Source: an uncultured bacterium
GTDB lineage: Bacteria > Myxococcota_A > Bradymonadia > UBA7976 > VGTA01
DNA length: 64,000 bases
Assembly (NCBI GenBank): GCA_943788935.1
Contig: CALSSE010000013.1
Span: forward strand, 124,001 to 188,000
Direction of reading: 5' to 3'
A program made the translations under genes and the position numbers. Shown piece after piece: positions 7,709 to 17,680 of the stretch. The notes under the pieces are model-generated. The model searched no databases. It worked only from the letters and a program-made list of their open reading frames with translations, and had not been told where the DNA came from. The number at the start of each line of letters is the position of its first letter. Position 1 is the first letter of the stretch.

Positions 7709-9646
7709 CTACAAGTCCTTAATCACTCTAAAACCTAGATCTTCTCCCCTCATCATTCGAGGGACAACGGTGACCCCTGCTGGTCGATAGTTTGGAGAGC
7801 TGAGCCATCCTCCGCCGATGAGGCCTACCTCACGAGGGACACCATATGAATCGTCTTCAGCGTCGTTGAGTTCATAACTCATCACGACCCACTCGTGGAC
7901 ATTGCCGATAAGGTCACACATCCCTCTAGTAGAGTCTCCGAGAGGCGCAGAGCAGACCGGCGTTAAAGCGGTAGGCGCGATGTGATCTGAGTATCTCAAA
8001 TTAGCATGAAGCGGTGTCGGTGACTCCTCTCCCCACGGATATCCAGCTCGACTCTCTGAGTGTACCATCGCGCTCCAATGCTCTCGATTTGGCAACTGCC
8101 CTCCCACATAGCCCGCAAACTCGTTCGCCTCTTTGAAAGTGACACAGGTCATTGGAGCCTGAGGTGAGAGATCTTTCATCGCTCGACACTTGGTATCAGT
8201 ATCTGTCGGCGCGCAGCTCCCCGCGGTCACACATTGTTGATATTGGGCGATCGTCACCTCACTCACTGAGGCTAAGAAAGGAGCCACCGCTGCTCCCGAT
8301 GTCATAATCTGCGTCTCTTTAAAGGAGCGCCAACGAAAGTCGAGTTCTTCTAAACCTTTCGGGAGGTCTCTAAGATACTCTCGGTCAGATTCATCAAAGT
8401 CAAGACGTGATCGCTCTGCACTCTTAACCTGCTGTTGAAGTGCTTCATTTTGGGCTGATCGCTGACTTTGTAAGCCGTAATAAGCGCCCACACCAATACC
8501 GCCTAATACAACAAGCCAAAAAAGCTGTCGTCCCCTCATTCGCCGACGTAGTTTATGTCTTAAGCGTAGCTCTTCTGCGCGGCGTCGCTGAACTCGCTTC
8601 TCCTCTTCTCGTCGCTCTTGTTCGCTAAAGTCTTCATAAGAGAGCAACTCTTCGTCGAGTCTCTGTTCTCCTTCGACTTCAGGGGGTCGCTCTTGAAGCT
8701 GAGCTTCATAAGCGAGCTGGATGAGCCACTTCTTGAGCGGAGCGCTCAAGACGACTCGTAGCTCTCTCCCGGAATAAAAACGCTCCTCTGCTTTGGGATG
8801 TAAAGCCCTCTTTAAGGGAGCAGCTACGTCTGTAGGAAGACCACTGATCAGCCGAACAGGGGAAGCTGCGAGAGGCTTACCGGTCAGAACAGAGAGGAGC
8901 AGTCGGGTAATCGTCCACACATCGGCGGTATAGTCTCGTGGCTCACCACGCTGTACCTCTGGACTGAACAGAGGGGTCAGCTGAGTAGGCTTAGAGCGGG
9001 GAGCCCATAACTCAAAGCGATAAGTAATGAGGAGTCGCTCAGGAGCGAAACCTTGGGTCGGTTCTAAGCGTTGCTCATGAAGCTCGGCGAGCGCATCGAT
9101 CATGAGCGAGACAAAACTAATCCGCTCTCGCTCATTGAGAGCAGCGCCTATGAGAGGTAAGGCCATATAACCATTCAACTTTGACCCTCGACCCGGTTTA
9201 ATTGCCTCATCTGCTTTCTCACTGAGCGCTCGCTGAATAAAAGCGCCACCAAAGAGTCTCTGCTCCTCGGTGAGCTGAGGCCGCTCCACACACTCTCCCC
9301 CTAATTGGGCGAGTTGCTCATTAAGTAAGGGTGAAAGTCCTTCGCGCTGTGACGATGCCAATACAGCTTCCATCACCGTAAAGGTCGCTCTCGCTCCCTC
9401 TACGCCATAGCGCTCATTGAGTCGAGCCAGCATCGACCGCTGCCCGCTCACTCCCAAGGCATCTAAGCCCTGACGAAGCCTCAGATATTGATCTTCTGCG
9501 CTCGCCATCGCCCAACATGAGGCGACCTCACTCATGACCGAGAGCCATCGCTCAGGTCTCTCTTTTGGGACCTCTGATGAAGCCCAGTAGGCCATCATCT
9601 CAAGAGCGGCCGCACACCTCTCCGAAATATTTACGCGGTCTGTCAC
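7709..9646 (-). CDS. Membrane pseudokinase fused to a formylglycine-generating-enzyme-like domain
   Basis: 645 residues. Residues about 130-300 keep the outline of a Ser/Thr kinase C-lobe (ALAELHEQ..., APERLLIT, FSPEVQRGEPRDYTADVW, LLLSVLTGKP). The HRD position reads PTQG, no DFG is present, and there is no recognisable glycine loop or VAIK lysine, so catalysis is unlikely. A charged Arg/Glu-rich stretch (about 330-370) precedes one membrane helix (LFWLVVLGGIGVGAYYGL). The C-terminal 200 residues are an FGE/SUMF1-type domain (EVTIAQYQQCV, GYPWGEE, CDLIGNVHEWV, GGGWLS, LGFRVI). The usual C-terminal GFRC cysteine is Val here, suggesting a non-catalytic binding version. Kinase-FGE fusions are known in Myxococcota and Planctomycetes. 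It is likely an inner-membrane signalling or scaffold protein. Confidence 0.8.
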   Translation of the reverse strand: MTDRVNISERCAAALEMMAYWASSEVPKERPERWLSVMSEVASCWAMASAEDQYLRLRQGLDALGVSGQRSMLARLNERYGVEGARATFTVMEAVLASSQREGLSPLLNEQLAQLGGECVERPQLTEEQRLFGGAFIQRALSEKADEAIKPGRGSKLNGYMALPLIGAALNERERISFVSLMIDALAELHEQRLEPTQGFAPERLLITYRFELWAPRSKPTQLTPLFSPEVQRGEPRDYTADVWTITRLLLSVLTGKPLAASPVRLISGLPTDVAAPLKRALHPKAEERFYSGRELRVVLSAPLKKWLIQLAYEAQLQERPPEVEGEQRLDEELLSYEDFSEQERREEEKRVQRRRAEELRLRHKLRRRMRGRQLFWLVVLGGIGVGAYYGLQSQRSAQNEALQQQVKSAERSRLDFDESDREYLRDLPKGLEELDFRWRSFKETQIMTSGAAVAPFLASVSEVTIAQYQQCVTAGSCAPTDTDTKCRAMKDLSPQAPMTCVTFKEANEFAGYVGGQLPNREHWSAMVHSESRAGYPWGEESPTPLHANLRYSDHIAPTALTPVCSAPLGDSTRGMCDLIGNVHEWVVMSYELNDAEDDSYGVPREVGLIGGGWLSSPNYRPAGVTVVPRMMRGEDLGFRVIKDL

Positions 9647-9798
9647 TTATACCCTCAACAGTCTTGGTGTGATAATCAGCGGTCTACTCCCTATTATTGA
9701 TACACTGATTCCTCAAGCTCACAAGAGGCATCAACACAGGAAGAGTAAGATCGCTGAGTAAATCGATCAAGAGAGTCTCTCTTATTGTCCCACTTCGT

Positions 9799-11307
9799 TC
9801 ACTTATACTTTTTGATCTCTCCGCTCGCGATGCGCTCAAAGTAAGAGCGCATCTCCGCCTTAACAATGGGAGCGAGAAGGTAGAGACCGAATATGTTTGG
9901 GACACAGATCAAGAAGACTAGCGCATCAGAAATATCTAGGATTGGGCCTAGCTTCATCAATGGTCCTAGAAAAACAAAGAAGCAGAAGAGGACTTTATAG
10001 ATCGCTTGTCCCTGTACGCCTTCTCCAAAGAGATACGTCCACCCTTTAAGTCCATAATAAGACCAAGAGATCATCGTTGAGAGAGCAAAGAGTACCGCGG
10101 CAACCGCGAGAGGGTACGGGAACCAAGAGATGTGTCGAGCGAAAGCTGCTGAGGTCATCGCAACCCCCTTAGCCTCACCAGCGAAGTGAGGATCAGCGAG
10201 CTGAGAGGTGGTGATGACGAGGGCAGTAATCGTACAGATCACGATCGTATCGATGAAAGGCTCGAGTAGAGAGACGACACCCTCAGTGATCGGCTCATCG
10301 GTCTTAACCGCCGAGTGAGCGATCGAGGCTGAGCCGATTCCCGCCTCATTGGAGAAGACCGCCCGCTGAAAACCGATCACCATAACTCCGAGCGCTCCCC
10401 CCGTCACACCCTCTCCAGTGAAGGCACCGGTGAAAATGGCTTGGACGGCAGCGGGTAGATAAGCGATGTTAAAGGCGATCACCGTCAAGGCAGATACGCA
10501 GTAGAGGACCGCCATAAAAGGGACAACCTTCTCAGTGACCTTAGCGATCGATTGAATCCCTCCTAAAATCACCCCAAGAACGAGGACAGCGAGGATCAAA
10601 CCAACCCACACTGGGCTGACTCCTTCTCCCCACACCGAGACCAACTGCTCATAAGCCTGATTGGACTGGAAGAGGTTACCAATACCGAGCGCTCCAAGGA
10701 GTATTCCTACCGCATAAATTCCTCCTAAACCACGGCCTAACTTGGCATAGCCGAGCGAGCGTAGACCGTATTTGAGGTAATACATGGGTCCTCCTGAGAC
10801 ATGACCATCATCAAAGGTGTCTCGATACTTAACGCTTAGCGTACACTCGACAAACTTAGTCGACATCCCCAATATCCCCGCCAAGATTAACCAAAAAGTC
10901 GCTCCAGGACCCCCGAGAGTCACCGCCACAGCGACACCACCAATGTTACCTATCCCTACTGTTCCCGAGACCGCGGTCGCAAGTGCTTGGAAGTGAGAGA
11001 CCTCGCCATGGCTCTCTGGGTGATCATAGTCACCGCGAATCAGCTCGATAGCATGCTTAAAGGCCTTAATGTTGATCCAACCTAGATAGAAGGTAAAGAA
11101 GACCGCTCCCGTGACAAGCCATAAAACGACGAGAGGAATCTCAGCGCCGAAGGCTGTAATTTTGTAAAATACGATCTCTTTAAAGAGAGTAGCGAGAGGC
11201 TCGGTGAGCTCATTAATCTGTTGATCGAGGTTCGCCCAAGCACTAGAGGCGCTGAGCAGAACTGATGAGAGTGATAAAACGAAGAGAGAGGACTTAAATG
11301 CCTGCAA
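9799..11307 (-). CDS. Sodium:alanine/glycine symporter (AGCS family)
   Basis: 502 residues, the usual family length being about 450-550. An N-terminal cleavable signal-like segment (FVLSLSSVLLSASSAWA) precedes about ten membrane helices. The AGCS signature region is clear: GTVGIGNIGGVAVAVTLGGP, then GMSTKFVECTLSVKYRD and GGPMYYLKYGL, with FSNEAGIGSASIAHSAVKT further on, which form the Na+ and substrate sites in the family. The predicted role is import of alanine or glycine driven by sodium. An N-terminal signal-like extension occurs in some members of the family. It stands alone, with 130-150 bp gaps on both sides. Confidence 0.93.
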   Translation of the reverse strand: MQAFKSSLFVLSLSSVLLSASSAWANLDQQINELTEPLATLFKEIVFYKITAFGAEIPLVVLWLVTGAVFFTFYLGWINIKAFKHAIELIRGDYDHPESHGEVSHFQALATAVSGTVGIGNIGGVAVAVTLGGPGATFWLILAGILGMSTKFVECTLSVKYRDTFDDGHVSGGPMYYLKYGLRSLGYAKLGRGLGGIYAVGILLGALGIGNLFQSNQAYEQLVSVWGEGVSPVWVGLILAVLVLGVILGGIQSIAKVTEKVVPFMAVLYCVSALTVIAFNIAYLPAAVQAIFTGAFTGEGVTGGALGVMVIGFQRAVFSNEAGIGSASIAHSAVKTDEPITEGVVSLLEPFIDTIVICTITALVITTSQLADPHFAGEAKGVAMTSAAFARHISWFPYPLAVAAVLFALSTMISWSYYGLKGWTYLFGEGVQGQAIYKVLFCFFVFLGPLMKLGPILDISDALVFLICVPNIFGLYLLAPIVKAEMRSYFERIASGEIKKYK

Positions 11308-11440
11308 AATACCTCCTTATTTGAGAGTGAATAGGAGATATGATTATAACGCTTAAAGAGCAGAATACTAGAGGGCCTCTCATCTACCTCTCGAGGAGTA
11401 TGCACATCGCTTCGTCAGAGGTGACTGATGTCATTGATCA

Positions 11441-14400
11441 TCACTGATCGTTAGAGATCACTGATCGCCAACTCACCGTGACCTCTACCCCTCCCTTTTG
11501 ATCGACAAAATCAAGTTTTAAACCATATGATGGTACCTTGACGCCACCAAACCGCAAGTGAGGATTAAGCCAGCTTTGAGTGTCATCAAAAGAGGCGCGA
11601 GCGGGATGTGAGATGCGCTGATAAGATGTCAATGTCTCTTTATTAACGGTGAGATATTCTATCCCTCCCTCAAAAGTCGTGGAAGAAAAGGGAGCATCAT
11701 AGAGATGAAGGCCTCTCACCATCCGGTTGCGAAGGCCCCACTTCAACTTTCCTTTATAAGATTTAAAATCGTAAAGCTCACTCGCTCGAATAAAAGAGGA
11801 TCTCGGCTCACCGGGGAGCAGGCGGTTAATGACCTCATAGACAAACATAGGAGTCTTACCAAAGACTCGAAGCTGTGGTAGACGCGTCCCTGAACAAGTA
11901 TAAAATAAATCACGTGGCAGATCACGAGGGTAGCTCCACGAGGTGCGTACAAAGCAAAGCGTCTTCAATGTCGCTAACTTAAGAGCCTCTTGATTGGCCT
12001 CCCCGCTCAAATCATAGCGAGTGTTATACTTGGCTGAATCTCCCTGATAAAATCTGTCGAGACCAGGGAAGCGAAGCTCATTGGGGTTAGAGTCCACAGC
12101 GAGTAAAAAGCCCTCTCCTGGACCATTTTGAGTCGGCTCATTCTCACTCCAAGCGTAACGTCCATTCACATACCAAACCAAAGCCCCCGGCCTGGCCTTT
12201 ATCCTCACAGCATCGACCCTCTCCTTGACTAAATTATAGCCAAAGATTGGCCTCCCTTTACCTAATGAGCTGTCATAGCGAAACGCTTTATTCTGAGGGT
12301 CTGCGCTCCCCGCGTAAGGATCTCGATGCTCAACAATATAGAAGTGGGGGACCTCGAATGCGTGACGACCATTGCTCTTTATAAAGCCGTCGAGGCGTAT
12401 CTCTGCCGAGAGCTCTCCTTCAAAGTCTTCACTCCACATAGGGGTGGCTTGACCTTTAACTTGAACGCGGAGGTTATCAATCAGGATCCCCTTCTCTACC
12501 GCCGCGGGATCAGTAAAATAGCGTAACCTCACTCGGAGGCGCTGACCCACATAGGGCGAGAGGTCAAAGCGAGCATCACTCCACGTTGACCTCTCGCAGG
12601 GGTGTTCTGATCGTTTATCCTCTCCATGTTTGAGTTTAACGCTTGGGTCACAGCCAGCGGCGCTCTCATTTTTACCGTCTCCATCTAAGTCTCCGGAACG
12701 CCCGGTGAATCCAGGTTTACTCTTGGGGCCGTCATGTCCATGTTTAGCGATCATGCGAGAGCGATCAACTAAACGAGTCCAATCGCTCCCTGTCATAAGG
12801 GGCTTTACTTCGAGATAAGCGAAATCCCATCCCGCCTCAATCTGCCACCAAGCCTCCATTCTCAGCGATACCTCAGCGCCTATGTTTAAGCGAGTGAGAT
12901 CTAGCTCAATCTCCATCACTCGATTCATCTCATTCCCTTGACCACTATAGAGAGCCCACCGACCATGCCGAGGCTCTAATGTCACCAGATCAATCTCTTG
13001 GGGTTGTGGAGGTAAGGTGATTAAGAGGGCTCGGGGAGGAGCGAGTTGATCTAGACTCTTCTTGGTTTCCTCAAGGCTCTCTTTGAATTGATTAATCCCC
13101 ACCGAGAGCACTCGCTTACTAGACTTCACTGCTCTCTTGAGGTCCTCATCGGCCTCTACCTTCTCCTTAATCGCTCGCTTTGTTTTAGCGAGCCCTCGCT
13201 TCGCCACTTTACTCGCCGTCTGTATCGTCTCACTTTGCTTTATATCCTCTCCAATTTTACCGATGAGCGCTCGACCTGCCGAGAGGATAGACTGACCGGT
13301 TTTACTATTTTTAGCTGGCTGAATGACCTCTCGATCTACCTCATGGATCATCCTCCTCGTCTTGGCGACCGCAGGGGCGACATGCTTCTCAAATTGTCCC
13401 GGTGGAGTGTCAAGGGTGATCAAAGATGTCTTTAGTTGTGCTTTCCCTCCTGCCTCTGGAGGATTGATCACTGTAGGATGGAGCCAGCCGAGCATGATCC
13501 TAGACCAGGCAGAGAGTCCCTGAGGAGAAGGAGAGGTTGTGCTGCTCATGAGCTCCCAAGGACCCGTAGAATTATTCGTCTGACGTGCATAGATATCAGG
13601 GAGGCCAATGGAGTGTCCAAACTCGTGAATAAAAGTAGAGGCCTCCGTGTACTCGGACTGCATGTTATAGTCACGTGCCCACAACGTTGAGGTAATCGGT
13701 GAGCCGCCAAGAGCTACAGTTGACCCCGCGACGACGGGACCCTCTCCTTCGCGACGCTGAATCTTGAAGCGATGAGGCCAAATTCGATCAGCGCACTCAA
13801 GCTCTGTAGGGCTGAGTGATTGAAAGACTTCCGTGCTCACGTTCGGGTTGAGTTTGTTATGCAGTTTATAGAGCCCTTGGCACGAGGACTGAGCGCCCCC
13901 CGCATAGACAAGTACTAAGTGATCGAGGTAGCCATCGGGCTCCTCATAAAGTCCGTCTCCATCAACGTCATTGGGGTCCCATTGATCGAAGTCAGACCAC
14001 TTTAAGTCGGGGTAGGCGTGTCCGACCTTGCCGAGGACCTCCTCGACTAAGCCCTCGGAATCGGTATCATTGCGCCAGGAACCACCTTGAGGGCGTTTAG
14101 GGCGTCCATAGTGAGCGCGAGGATGATCGAGAGTAACAGGAGGTAAGACCCGACCTTGCAGGTGATAGAGACCGTAACTCTGAGTCGCGAAGTAGTGGCT
14201 CAGCGTATTCGGTCTCTGATAGCTCGAGTCAAAGAGGAGCGACTGATAATAAGCGCCCAATTTCTTATTGGACTTCTCCTCTCCTTTGAAACGCTCGAAG
14301 TCGATATCAGAGAAACGAACTAGTACCACCAAGAGTTGATGAGGCCTCTCCCTCGGCGCCTTCACTGCAGGGATCGAGTCCCAACGGACAGCAGGGTGAC

Positions 14401-14644
14401 CTAACTGATCAAAGCGCAGCTCACCGAGGTTCTTGATCAAGGTCTTACCTTTAGCGCTGAGTGTTCGCTGCGCATGACTCGTCTCTTGATGAGGAGGGCT
14501 AGCCTGAGCGACGGAGATCGAGAGAGGGTTGTTTAATGATGAGTAAACAGAACAGGCTAATAATAAAAACAAGTGCCAAAATAAGTGCCTGCCACTTGTC
14601 AAACTGCACTTTAAGGCAATGATATTTATGAATTTATATAACAA
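11441..14644 (-). CDS. Secreted M6-family (immune inhibitor A-like) metalloprotease
   Basis: 1067 residues beginning at TTG 14644, supported by AGGAG six bases upstream. The signal peptide (WHLFLLLACSVYS) ends near the SVAQAS segment. The catalytic domain has the zincin motif HEFGH at residues about 340-344 followed by SIGLPDIYA, and a Ca-binding-like DPNDVDGDGLYEEPDG segment upstream, typical of M6 peptidases. Residues about 412-535 are a Lys/Ala-rich, strongly helical insertion (for example AKRGLAKTKRAIKEKV) that I do not know from this family. After it come beta-rich domains typical of InhA C-terminal regions (WWQIEAGWDFAYLEV, DLSPYVGQRLRVRLRYFTD). It is probably an exported degradative or virulence-type protease. 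Confidence 0.88.
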   Translation of the reverse strand: MLYKFINIIALKCSLTSGRHLFWHLFLLLACSVYSSLNNPLSISVAQASPPHQETSHAQRTLSAKGKTLIKNLGELRFDQLGHPAVRWDSIPAVKAPRERPHQLLVVLVRFSDIDFERFKGEEKSNKKLGAYYQSLLFDSSYQRPNTLSHYFATQSYGLYHLQGRVLPPVTLDHPRAHYGRPKRPQGGSWRNDTDSEGLVEEVLGKVGHAYPDLKWSDFDQWDPNDVDGDGLYEEPDGYLDHLVLVYAGGAQSSCQGLYKLHNKLNPNVSTEVFQSLSPTELECADRIWPHRFKIQRREGEGPVVAGSTVALGGSPITSTLWARDYNMQSEYTEASTFIHEFGHSIGLPDIYARQTNNSTGPWELMSSTTSPSPQGLSAWSRIMLGWLHPTVINPPEAGGKAQLKTSLITLDTPPGQFEKHVAPAVAKTRRMIHEVDREVIQPAKNSKTGQSILSAGRALIGKIGEDIKQSETIQTASKVAKRGLAKTKRAIKEKVEADEDLKRAVKSSKRVLSVGINQFKESLEETKKSLDQLAPPRALLITLPPQPQEIDLVTLEPRHGRWALYSGQGNEMNRVMEIELDLTRLNIGAEVSLRMEAWWQIEAGWDFAYLEVKPLMTGSDWTRLVDRSRMIAKHGHDGPKSKPGFTGRSGDLDGDGKNESAAGCDPSVKLKHGEDKRSEHPCERSTWSDARFDLSPYVGQRLRVRLRYFTDPAAVEKGILIDNLRVQVKGQATPMWSEDFEGELSAEIRLDGFIKSNGRHAFEVPHFYIVEHRDPYAGSADPQNKAFRYDSSLGKGRPIFGYNLVKERVDAVRIKARPGALVWYVNGRYAWSENEPTQNGPGEGFLLAVDSNPNELRFPGLDRFYQGDSAKYNTRYDLSGEANQEALKLATLKTLCFVRTSWSYPRDLPRDLFYTCSGTRLPQLRVFGKTPMFVYEVINRLLPGEPRSSFIRASELYDFKSYKGKLKWGLRNRMVRGLHLYDAPFSSTTFEGGIEYLTVNKETLTSYQRISHPARASFDDTQSWLNPHLRFGGVKVPSYGLKLDFVDQKGGVEVTVSWRSVISNDQ

Positions 14645-14907
14645 TGGTGACTCCTACTATAAGCGTAAATCCAAAATTGGATACTATGTGTCTAATAAGT
14701 CCTAAACATCAAAAGAGTTGTCTGTTTCCTAAGTTTTCTAATTCTTAACTTATTCTTCAGTTTCCTAAGTGCCTTTATCATGGCAAGTGTCCACGCATAT
14801 TACCTCTCATCGAACCTCAGGGGAAGAAATCATCTCTTTTAAGGTTAACAGAGAGCTAGATCTAATCGCTGATTGAACTCTCTCGCTCTTCATAGAAAGA
14901 TTCTCTG
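14645..14907. promoter_or_regulatory. Divergent intergenic region with a direct repeat
   Basis: This 263-bp AT-rich region separates the M6 protease gene from the divergent secreted-protein gene and must carry both promoters. GTTTCCTAAGT occurs at 14724-14734 and again at 14760-14770, a possible pair of regulator half-sites. No ORF is visible. Confidence 0.35.
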
Positions 14908-16122
14908 ATGACTCTCTTACCATCATTTAACCTACTCCGCGCTCTGTGCCTTTGGTGGACGTACCTCTCTCTCTCAAGGCTCTCTCTCTTCGCACTGCTG
15001 GTCGCTTCCTCGAATGACCCCTCTACGGCTTATGCTGAATCTGTCGTTCAAAAGAGTACTGCTCCCACCTCTCATATGATTAAAGCGTGGCTCAAAGTTA
15101 ACGCTGGAACGCAACGGTATCGTTGGCGATCAGGGGAGGACCTTGGTGCTCACTTAGACATTACTTTTCAAGAGAATGACCTCGGTGAGATTGAGATTAC
15201 CGAGGAGAGCTATGGTGAGCGATTTGATGGAAAGCAGAGCGATCACTATACCCTCACTCATCGTCGATTTAGTAGTGAAAGCCCTTATCCCCTCCTCGAG
15301 GCAGAGTGGTATAAGCAGGCCAAAGGTGAGAGTCATTTAACTCGCTGGCAAGTAAACAGTTGGCGGAAAAACAAACAGAGAGAGGGCAACTCTGCTCGCT
15401 TAGGTCAATTCATCGAGACATCTACTCCCCTGAAGAGACCTCAACTCACCGACCAAGCACAGCTACGACGCCATGCTGAGACAACTCTACAGTCGATTGA
15501 AGATGTCACGCTCACTCGTCGTACACTGAGTACACAAGAGACATTGGGCTCTCATCTCGGGCTAAGTTATCGAGGCGCTCCCCTCGCCAAAGATGTTTTT
15601 ATGCTCACCACTAGCGGAGAGACTCGTTACCTCCTCTCTAAAGTTGATCAACGACTAGTCAAACAAGGTGACTCATGGCTCGAGGTCTCAGAGATCAAGG
15701 TCGTTGATCAGAGGGGTCGAGCGAGCAGAGTGATCTTAGACCACACTTTCAAGGTCCTGAGTCTCTCTCTCTCCACTGAGCAACAACTCTTCGCTACTCC
15801 TCAGCTCGACGAGCCTCTCTCTAGCCTCTCTCAACTCCTTTATGTGAAGGGTAGACCCTCACCTAAGACTTTAAAGAGCTTAACGGCGATCTATCGTCAA
15901 CGCGCTCAAAACTGCTCCAGCATTAAAGGACAACATCGTCCAGCCCGTTCATTGAAACCGAGAGTCAACTTCAGCGCTACGGGTCAGATGACCGAGATCG
16001 GCTTTGAGCGTAGGCCTGTGTGGGGAGAGTATGAACGGTGTATCGCTCAAGAGATCAGCCAGTATAACACTCCGCTTACCACCGATAGAGCCACTCTCTT
16101 GATCGGAGCACTCTCCCCTTAA
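14908..16122 (+). CDS. Secreted protein of unknown function
   Basis: 404 residues with a Sec signal peptide (LSLSRLSLFALLVASSN..., cleavage near the AYAES segment). The mature protein is soluble-looking, rich in beta-strand patterns and charged residues, without transmembrane helices or any catalytic motif I can name. Two Cys sit near the C-terminus (NCSS and RCIAQ), which could form a disulfide. It lies between the divergent M6 protease and the downstream trypsin-like protease, so a role related to protein secretion or processing is possible but unsupported. Confidence 0.6.
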   Translation: MTLLPSFNLLRALCLWWTYLSLSRLSLFALLVASSNDPSTAYAESVVQKSTAPTSHMIKAWLKVNAGTQRYRWRSGEDLGAHLDITFQENDLGEIEITEESYGERFDGKQSDHYTLTHRRFSSESPYPLLEAEWYKQAKGESHLTRWQVNSWRKNKQREGNSARLGQFIETSTPLKRPQLTDQAQLRRHAETTLQSIEDVTLTRRTLSTQETLGSHLGLSYRGAPLAKDVFMLTTSGETRYLLSKVDQRLVKQGDSWLEVSEIKVVDQRGRASRVILDHTFKVLSLSLSTEQQLFATPQLDEPLSSLSQLLYVKGRPSPKTLKSLTAIYRQRAQNCSSIKGQHRPARSLKPRVNFSATGQMTEIGFERRPVWGEYERCIAQEISQYNTPLTTDRATLLIGALSP

Positions 16123-16228
16123 GTCACTGAAGGATTAATAAGATCCTCCTTTGAGCGTCATCAGTAAATATGCTACTCACTAAATGAGAAAAGTTGTTAC
16201 CACAAACCGCTCTAACGAGGAGTATCCC

Positions 16229-17554
16229 ATGAGATCTACATATGCGCTAGTCCTCATCTTAGTCATCAGCCTACATATAAGCGCTTGCGCTAATCACCCT
16301 CCTCAAGAGAGCGCTGAGATTGGATGGGCGACCGCTATCTCTGGTAAAGCCGATGTGTATGGAGATGACTCTCGACGAGAGATTAATGATCCCTCGGTCT
16401 CTGACGAAGCTCGCCTACTCGGCCGATCGATCCCTATGGTATTAAATGTGCGACAGGTCTTTGATTATGGTGAAGAAGAGGTTCGCTTTACTCCGTTAAC
16501 GATGAGCAATAAATATCAGAGCGAGATCGGCGCTCCTCTCTGCGCAGAAGAGCCCTTCTCCAGCCAACCGGCCCCCGGGTACTGCACTGCCTTCTTGATC
16601 GCCCCTGATCTGGTCGCCACCGCAGGCCACTGCGTTAATGGACATACTCGCTGCGCGCAAATGGGATTCGCCTTCGGCTATGCGAAGACTAGACCCGATA
16701 AAGAGGCCATCAGCGTGCCTCGGAGAGACTTTTACCGTTGTGAACAGGTCGTGGGTCGATTGTATAATCGACTCGAGGAGGAAGAGGTCATCAGCAGTAA
16801 GGAGTATTGGTATGATTGGGCTGTGTTAAGACTCGATCGGCCGGTGCAGGATCGTGAACCTCTCACCTTGGCAGGAGAAGAGAGGATCGGTCTTGGTCAA
16901 GAGATCAGCGTTATCGGTCACCCTGCAGGGCTAGCGATGAAATACACCACAGGGGTAGTCATGGCTGATGATAAAGAGCGCTATATCAACACCAGCCTTG
17001 ACATCTATCAGGGGAATTCAGGGAGCCCCGCTATAGATCTTCAGAGCGGTGAAGTTCAAGGGATCGCGATCCGTGGGAGCGGGGGGAGTAGCTTTGAGGT
17101 CACTGAAGCGGGGTGTGGTCTCTCCAAAGTCTGTGTAGACTTTGGGGCCCCCGGTTGTACCGGTAATCACATCCTCCGTATTGATCCAATCAAGGCGTTT
17201 ATCGAAGAGGGGGTAGAGGTCATCGAGCGACATCGACTCGCCGCCGATGACAATCAACCCGGCTTTTCAGAGCGATTTCATTTTGATGAGGAGGGAGAGG
17301 TCCGCTTCGCTACTGTAAATATTAATGGGAGAGCCCGAGATTCTCGTAAGATACAAGTGCTCTTGCATCATGGTGAGCAGAGCGTAACTATGATGAATCA
17401 TCCCTACTCACTCCCTTATGGACGTTGGACAGCGAGCAGTGAAGCCTTCAGCGGGGCCAATGCAGAAGGAGAGTGGAGGATAGAGGTCATCGATGAAGGA
17501 GGGAGCGAGGTCTTCATTGAATGGACCCAAGTCATTTTAGGCGTATTGAGATAA
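16229..17554 (+). CDS. Secreted trypsin/V8-like serine protease with C-terminal P-like domain
   Basis: About 441 residues from ATG 16229, chosen because GAGGAG stands just upstream; an in-frame ATG at 16184 lacks a site. The N-terminus has a lipobox (HISAC), so the enzyme is probably a lipoprotein. The catalytic triad is visible in S1 order: His134 in TAGHC, Asp196 in YDWAVL and Ser264 in GNSGSP. Several Cys are available for disulfides. The last 90 residues (VRFATVNING... to EWRIEVIDEGG...) resemble the proprotein-convertase P domain found after many myxobacterial proteases. The family includes Glu-specific V8-type enzymes, but specificity cannot be read here. The N-terminal 90 residues are probably a propeptide. 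Confidence 0.85.
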   Translation: MRSTYALVLILVISLHISACANHPPQESAEIGWATAISGKADVYGDDSRREINDPSVSDEARLLGRSIPMVLNVRQVFDYGEEEVRFTPLTMSNKYQSEIGAPLCAEEPFSSQPAPGYCTAFLIAPDLVATAGHCVNGHTRCAQMGFAFGYAKTRPDKEAISVPRRDFYRCEQVVGRLYNRLEEEEVISSKEYWYDWAVLRLDRPVQDREPLTLAGEERIGLGQEISVIGHPAGLAMKYTTGVVMADDKERYINTSLDIYQGNSGSPAIDLQSGEVQGIAIRGSGGSSFEVTEAGCGLSKVCVDFGAPGCTGNHILRIDPIKAFIEEGVEVIERHRLAADDNQPGFSERFHFDEEGEVRFATVNINGRARDSRKIQVLLHHGEQSVTMMNHPYSLPYGRWTASSEAFSGANAEGEWRIEVIDEGGSEVFIEWTQVILGVLR

Positions 17555-17586
17555 GAGGGCTCACGAGCAGAGAAGACCCAAGAACT

Positions 17587-17680
17587 GAGAGGGTCCAAAA
17601 ACTTAGAGAGCCCAAAAACTTAGAGAGCCCAAAAACTTAGAGAGCCCAAAAAATTTGAGAACCAAAAACTTAGAGAGCCT
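17587..17680. repeat. 17-bp tandem repeat array, imperfect, about five copies
   Basis: Units of GAGAGCCCAAAAACTTA at 17606, 17623 and 17640, flanked by a 19-bp and a 16-bp variant. They lie just after the serine protease gene in a 528-bp intergenic region (17555-18082) that otherwise shows only AT-rich sequence and no credible ORF or RNA gene. Confidence 0.85.

Noticed and set aside
15154..15336. Many short antisense ORFs inside long genes
   Set aside because: They are shadows created by biased codon use of the genes on the opposite strand, without ribosome binding sites or conserved-looking sequence.
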